In this document: positions 59,052 to 64,000 of the stretch, piece by piece
Layout of the letters: every line of letters begins with the position of its first letter
Position numbering within the stretch: position 1 is the stretch's first letter
The notes under the pieces: generated by a model
Told to the model about the DNA's origin: nothing
What the model saw: the letters and a program-made list of their open reading frames with translations, nothing else
Database searches by the model: none
DNA from: Rotaria sp. Silwood1
Lineage: Eukaryota > Rotifera > Eurotatoria > Philodinida > Philodinidae
Direction: 5' to 3'
DNA length: 64,000 bases
Assembly: GCA_905250075.1 (NCBI GenBank)
Contig: CAJNOP010000916.1
Location: 3,003 to 67,002 of the forward strand
Made by a program: the position numbers and the translations under genes

Positions 59052-62000
59052 TTAAGATGAGGAACTGAATACATGTTGTCGCTCTTGTCGCATTAGTTCT
59101 TTAAAGTCAAAAAAATCCATATCCGATTTTGGATCAAAATGGCCAATAGATCGTTCATCATTTGCAATATAATCAAAAAATTCATAATGTTCTTGGTCTT
59201 TTGGTCCATACGCATAACATTGAATTGAGACACAGCATTTTCCATATAGATCGACATGCTTCACTTGATGAGTCTGATTTAATGATGGTGCCATCCATGT
59301 TACTGTTCCTTCATGGCATATTTGTTCAATAGGTTTATATTGTGGCATGTTAAGAGTTAAAGCTGGATAGAGTTTCACTAAAATTTCACCATACAGTACT
59401 CGAATAATACCATATGCATTGCCATGATTATGTATAGGACTGAAATGTCCAGGAGGCCAAACTTCAATGACAAAACTATGACCTGGTGCAATTCCTTCAC
59501 GTTCACCTACTGTAAGGCGTAAATAAGTGGCCTTAATATTTGATTTACCAAAACGATTTGCTTTCTCAATTAACTTTTTGTGACACCAGCCTTTTGGATT
59601 TTTTATACTTTTGTCAATGACACTAGTTAAATCGGGAAAATCATCTGCATTTAATTGAAAATTAATAATAGTATCATATAGATGTTTGCATGGCTTTTCT
59701 AACTTTGATGGTGGAATACATGTGGCAAAAGCATAATTTTCAAGATTATATTGATGCTGTGGCACAATAAATAATGGATAATCATAAACAATCGGATTTT
59801 TAGAAATATAAAAACGGATCTGGTATTTTAAATCAGCCAATTCAGTCAACATGTTCTCATTGCTATTCATTTTAACGTGTAAATAACAGATATTTTTCAT
59901 TAAACCTGATTCATTTTCTGTAATATTGGTATTGAAAATAGAAAATAATGGACGAATTTCACCAATGCCATATTGAACATTTCGATTAGCTGCATATAAG
60001 CTAATCCAATATCTATGCCAACACCCTTGTTCTGATTGTAGTACATGAAAAGATTCTGTTGATGTACATAATTCAGTAGTACTTGTTCTTAATGTAACAT
60101 TATTCTTATTAACTGAAAGTATTATTGAATAGGCTTCCGAATCATGAGGATCACTTTTGTTTGATAGATGTAATTCGAATGGTACCGACTTTCGTTGCAT
60201 TATTTCGATAACACCTTGCCCTGGAATAGCAAGTTTATTTGTACAATTATTCGATCTCCATGGACACCAAAATTCTCCTTGCCGTATAAACCAATTAACA
60301 TTAGTCGTGTTCTCTTCGATCGAAGAACTAACTTGATTTGATGCTGGAACCGCAATCGGAGCTGTACTCGAAAAGAATATAAAAATTTCAAACTATGATT
60401 CAGAATATAAGTTTTGTTATTCTCCAATTTGAAGCAAAGTTCTTTTTATCATAGGAAGAACCACTATGGGTAAATAGATGAATCTCTCAAAGTAGTATCG
60501 TGCATATTATCAATATATACTTAGTTACAAACAACAGTCTAAAGAAATCGAGATCTTCGAAATCGATTCTATCGAATGCACCGCAGCATATCATCAACAC
60601 TATTATGTATGAAAACTAGCTATTTATTTCGTTCAACACTTACTAACATATACTGATTGTTCTCTATTCTGAGCTAGAAGTGTAAGAAAAGGGCTATGTT
60701 TAAGGTATCGGTATAATTAAATACGACCAAGTAGTTTCCTACAGATATATGTACAACATGAATGGCTAGAGTTGTTTGAAAGAAGCAGAAACTGAAACGT
60801 ATCGTTAAAGATAAGATTTGGCTATGCATCTTATCAATGTTCTATAAAATTTATCTCCAGGTTTTTTGAATCTACTAAGTATTAGAAAATCAAAACCAGA
60901 ACCTCAAAGTTTCAACTATCAACATTCGACAGAAATGGCTAACAGTAGAATGTTTATTATTCAAAACGAAAAACACTTACATAAGCTGTTAGCACAATCC
61001 CTTGCGGGATTAAAAATGTGAAACACGATGGATCTATTATTACTAATCAAATGAACATCTTTTTGTTGCATTTCCTCATGATAGATTTGTAGTTTACCAT
61101 TTATTTGATGCTTCAAAGCTACAGTTTCCCTGTAGCAGTCTTTGATAGGCTCTGGAATTTTTCTGTCACGGTCTGTGACGGGTCTCTGGAGTTCTCTGTC
61201 AGTCTGTGATGGGTATGAATTTTCTCTGTCACGGTCTGTGGGGGGGATGGGGGGAGTGGGTCCAAAATTTCAACCCTAAACACTTCAACACTCCTTTCAG
61301 ATCGTGTTTCACAAAATATTAGAATTGGATTAACCAATGAATAATAAATCAGTAAAATAAGTTCTTCTAAATTTTATTAGAGTCTCCTCCTTGCCATTCC
61401 TAAATCTTCTAGTCGAACGCTTGAAATGTCTGTAGAATCGTCAGAATATTGAGAGATCATTCATGAATCATCGAAGACTAGATTGTGGTATAAAATCATT
61501 GGTTTTTTCGCGTGATTTTGGGCAAAAATCTAATAATGACAACTGTATTTTACATCATCATTGTCAATACTTGTATGATCCTCAATCAATAATGTTATAC
61601 TTTATGACATTTCATGCTTACTGCTCTAGTTCTCTAGAAGTCTTAAAATACAAGTTTCACCAATGTTAGCGATGTCCAATTAATACTTAACTCTCGCTTT
61701 TAATGACCGTGTTTACATGAAATGCGGTCGAAAACCATACATCAAATATCATATGTAGTTAAAACAACATATTGATACACTGACTCGATTGGTTTCATTT
61801 ACTTCTACCATCATATTGTTTTATTCTCTTGAATAATACAATATTTGAACGTCGAAAATGTAACATAGGTTACAGATGTACTACGTTTGACTTTAGCTTC
61901 ATTTTCATTTTTATTAAGTCGGACATTACAATCTAATTTAGAAAGAAGTATTAAAACTGACCTGTGGCCAATCGTGATTGTGGTGGTGTTGTTGTTGATG

Positions 62001-62793
62001 CAGACATATTTGATTCAGTAAATGGCATCCATATTCTTGATTCGATTGATTCTGTCTGCTCTTCTGTTTCTCTTTCTACTTCGACTGGATTCAAAGGTGC
62101 TTCCGATGACATTTGTTCAACTACTTCAAAGACCAATTTGAGCCATGACACTTCTTCACCGTGGTTCTCATCGAAGCGATAATATGCATCGTCAGCATGT
62201 TTCCAGTCGCATGAGCAAGACTCTGGTGCCTGACTTTGAGAACGTTTTATTCCTTCATATCTCCACCAACAATTATTGAAGCTACACGTGACCGGTTCAA
62301 CATACTGTTTACATATGGGACATTTGGTCGTAGCTAGACCCACATCAGATAACATATCAAACCTTCTGAAACCCAAAGACATGATAACTGTACGGTTGAA
62401 AGCTTCACAGGCAGAAGTGGGGCATTGACCTTCAAGACATAAACCCCGTCTGGCTCTTCGCCATCGTGGAGCTGTTGTGGCCCATTCTATTCGCATCAAA
62501 CTGTTATTTTTGCTAACATCGACAAACTTCAACCCGTAAAATACATGAGGCGAGCGATATTGGTCATTAAAATCTATTAGTTCCAGTATAGAACCAGACT
62601 TGATGTTACAATCAGCTATTGTATCTCGATCGTCAAGCTGTTCTTTGTTGAATGTAAGGCACGTTGTTTCAACATTGTAACCCGAGATTCGTGTACACAG
62701 ACGCTCTTTTAACTGTTGAATTGTCGTAGATGATTCGACGACCTCAGGATAAGTTAGTCCATGTCCAGTTAATGTTTTGATATAAATGTTCAT
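59052..62793 (-). CDS. Ubiquitin-like / Cys-rich / cysteine-dioxygenase-type cupin protein, fused three-exon model
   Basis: Exons 62793-61962, 61235-60981 and 60361-59052 join in phase (ACAG|GTCAGT donor with CCCCCCCACAG acceptor; TTAT|GTAAGTG donor with GTACAG acceptor), giving 798 residues. Residues 1-76 are a ubiquitin-like fold (MNIYIKTLTGHGLTYPEV, TIQQLKERL, CNIKSGSILELI). Residues about 110-210 form a Cys/His-rich domain (GLCLEGQCPTSACEAFNR, CPICKQYVEP, CSFNNCWW) known next to ubiquitin-like domains in other eukaryotes. A linker with repeated TDRDR-type words follows. The C-terminal part (from about residue 550) is a cysteine-dioxygenase-type cupin: WPPGHFSPIHNHGNAYG and NQTHQVKH give the three iron-binding His (257, 259 and 311 counted from the ATG at 60200). 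Such enzymes oxidise thiols, typically cysteine, to sulfinates. The section before the cupin (FELHLSNK to GIGEIRPLF) may be a separate beta domain. The alternative is two genes: 62793-61951 (280 residues) and a cupin gene starting at 61071 or upstream. Confidence 0.6.
61154..61250. repeat. Minisatellite within the fused gene's second exon and acceptor
   Basis: Three degenerate units of about 30-34 bp of the type GGAATTTTTCTGTCACGGTC followed by TGTGACGGG lie at 61154-61187, 61188-61216 and 61217-61250. In the proposed reading frame on the minus strand they encode repeated T-D-R-D-R/T-D-R-E words. The G-run at the far end forms, on the minus strand, the C-rich tract of the proposed splice acceptor. 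Confidence 0.65.
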
Positions 62794-64000
62794 GTTGACA
62801 CCGTTCTTAAAAACAAATTAAAAAAAAAACAAAGGATTAGTTTCCAGATTCTAAATCTCAGGAAGAGAAGACATTGTTCTCGTATTTCGACGCACTGTGT
62901 TCTATAGTATCGCAGTTTTCTCTTAGAAAACAGCCAATTTTTCTCAAAAGCATATCAGAATATACCTTTTAAAATTTTGTTTATTTTTTAATTAAGAGTC
63001 ATTTTTTTTCAAATAAACTAAATAAATATTCACATTTTTATTTTGAGTGATAATACAGTTACAACTAAAGCAAAATGTCTATTATGTTAGAATGACAATC
63101 TATGCTTAAACGTGGTTCCAGATGTGGATGCATGTTAGTATTTGTGTCCTTCTGGACGAGGAATGCAATACGATTTTATCTACAAACATACACATTCTGT
63201 AGTGGATTTACTGAAGGCGGTACCATTTTTAAATGATTTCATCTGATTATTCGATTTGACATGTAATCGCTAAAACAAATAGTCGTGAGGTGTGGATAGG
63301 TATGTTAGCAATAATATTGGTTAAACTGAAGAATAGAGAACAATATTCATACTCGCATTCACGCCCACATCTACCCTTATTGTCTTCACTTGAAAAGTAT
63401 CATTTGTCACCATGTTATTTTTAGATTTCAATGATATTTATCAGAAGTCCATTGACTAGCATGTGGATGAAAATAGTATTCTTAAATCTCTCTATTTGTT
63501 GTTTGTCAAATAAGAAAAAGATGATAAATGACGAAGCGAAAATCGAGACAATAAACAAATAATATGATATGCTTTTTTAAAATATAATCTCTTATACTTC
63601 TCAAAGTATTAATTGAAGTTTAAGAAATACTACTTTTTTATTGTATTAGTTTTCGAGTAATTTAGAAAATAGAATAATTACTGTCAACTTCAGCTACTAT
63701 AATTACTTCTGAAGTATTACAATAAATGGATATTAGATAAGTGAATATCAAGTATTTAAATCTCGATGGTTGTCTAATTAGCAAACATCTAAGAAGACAA
63801 TTATATTCTGAGATGAATGTATTTGTTTTCTGTATGTGTTTATATAGTCACGGCTGGTGAGCGACAGTAAAAACATATTAAGAGATTTAATTATGGTATA
63901 TGAAAAAACAAACATAATCACGATGTATTCTATGGTTCAATGTTTTGCCCATTATATATGACATAATAAAATATATATTATTGTTACACACGGATAATTT
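62794..64000. other. Intergenic at window end, nothing recognised
   Basis: AT-rich sequence upstream of the minus-strand ubiquitin-like gene. Its promoter should lie in the first few hundred bases. No other gene or repeat is supported. Confidence 0.5.

Noticed and set aside
60200-60427. 75-codon frame directly upstream of the cupin ATG
   Set aside because: It is in a different frame from the cupin coding sequence. The cupin frame itself stays open upstream to the proposed acceptor at 60362, so this frame is a shadow.
61119-61337. 72-codon frame over the minisatellite
   Set aside because: It reads the same strand in another frame than the one that connects in phase to both neighbouring exons.

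Overview
The window reads as a gene-sparse, AT-rich metazoan chromosome segment, most likely from a bdelloid rotifer. Four things suggest this. Most introns are short (about 60-130 bp) GT-AG introns. The conserved animal genes (ECSIT, a RanBP3-type protein, CEP131) sit next to accessory families that are expanded in rotifers (an R-S-E ADP-ribosyltransferase, a very large GTPase, caspase-like peptidases). Many small foldback and TIR elements are present. Arrays of TGTGGG/CCCACA occur, which is the telomere repeat described for bdelloids. All splice models were made by hand from reading frame, phase and GT-AG sites; no database search was run. The organism call is inference.

Layout. 1-4805 is AT-rich and without a visible gene, followed by a bZIP factor (4947-5597). 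ECSIT, a mitochondrial complex I assembly factor, is a three-exon gene at 9490-10966. A decayed AMOP/vWD-type cell-surface gene lies at 12960-15415. Two minus-strand genes with HSP20/alpha-crystallin-like domains lie at 16052-16703 and 18404-19722. A RanBP3-like gene of eight exons (25362-21559, minus) and CEP131/AZI1 of sixteen exons (25610-35832, plus) are transcribed divergently from a 247-bp spacer. Long introns in CEP131 carry three separate non-autonomous elements.

From about 36 kb on, the region is accessory in character. It holds an inverted tRNA-Thr-derived dimer with a 12-bp target duplication, an ADP-ribosyltransferase gene that runs into an assembly gap and a CCCACA array, and an intronless 1766-residue very large GTPase (45716-40416, minus). 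About 6.7 kb of foldback/TIR elements follow, then two head-to-tail caspase-like peptidase genes (53325-52426 and 58359-55523, minus). The second caspase gene is cut off at a head-to-head TGTGGG/CCCACA array. The window ends with a minus-strand locus (62793-59052). It looks like two genes (a ubiquitin-like/Cys-rich protein and a cysteine-dioxygenase-type cupin), but every splice phase fits one fused gene of 798 residues.

The left half is housekeeping (transcription, mitochondrial assembly, nuclear transport, centriolar satellites/cilia). The right half combines signalling or defence-like families (ADP-ribosyltransferase, VLIG-type GTPase, caspase-like peptidases, ubiquitin-like protein) with mobile elements and telomere-like arrays, as in subtelomeric or rearranged accessory DNA. 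The most unusual observations are the ubiquitin-like/cupin fusion, the paired telomere-like arrays at broken gene ends, and the long foldback elements.
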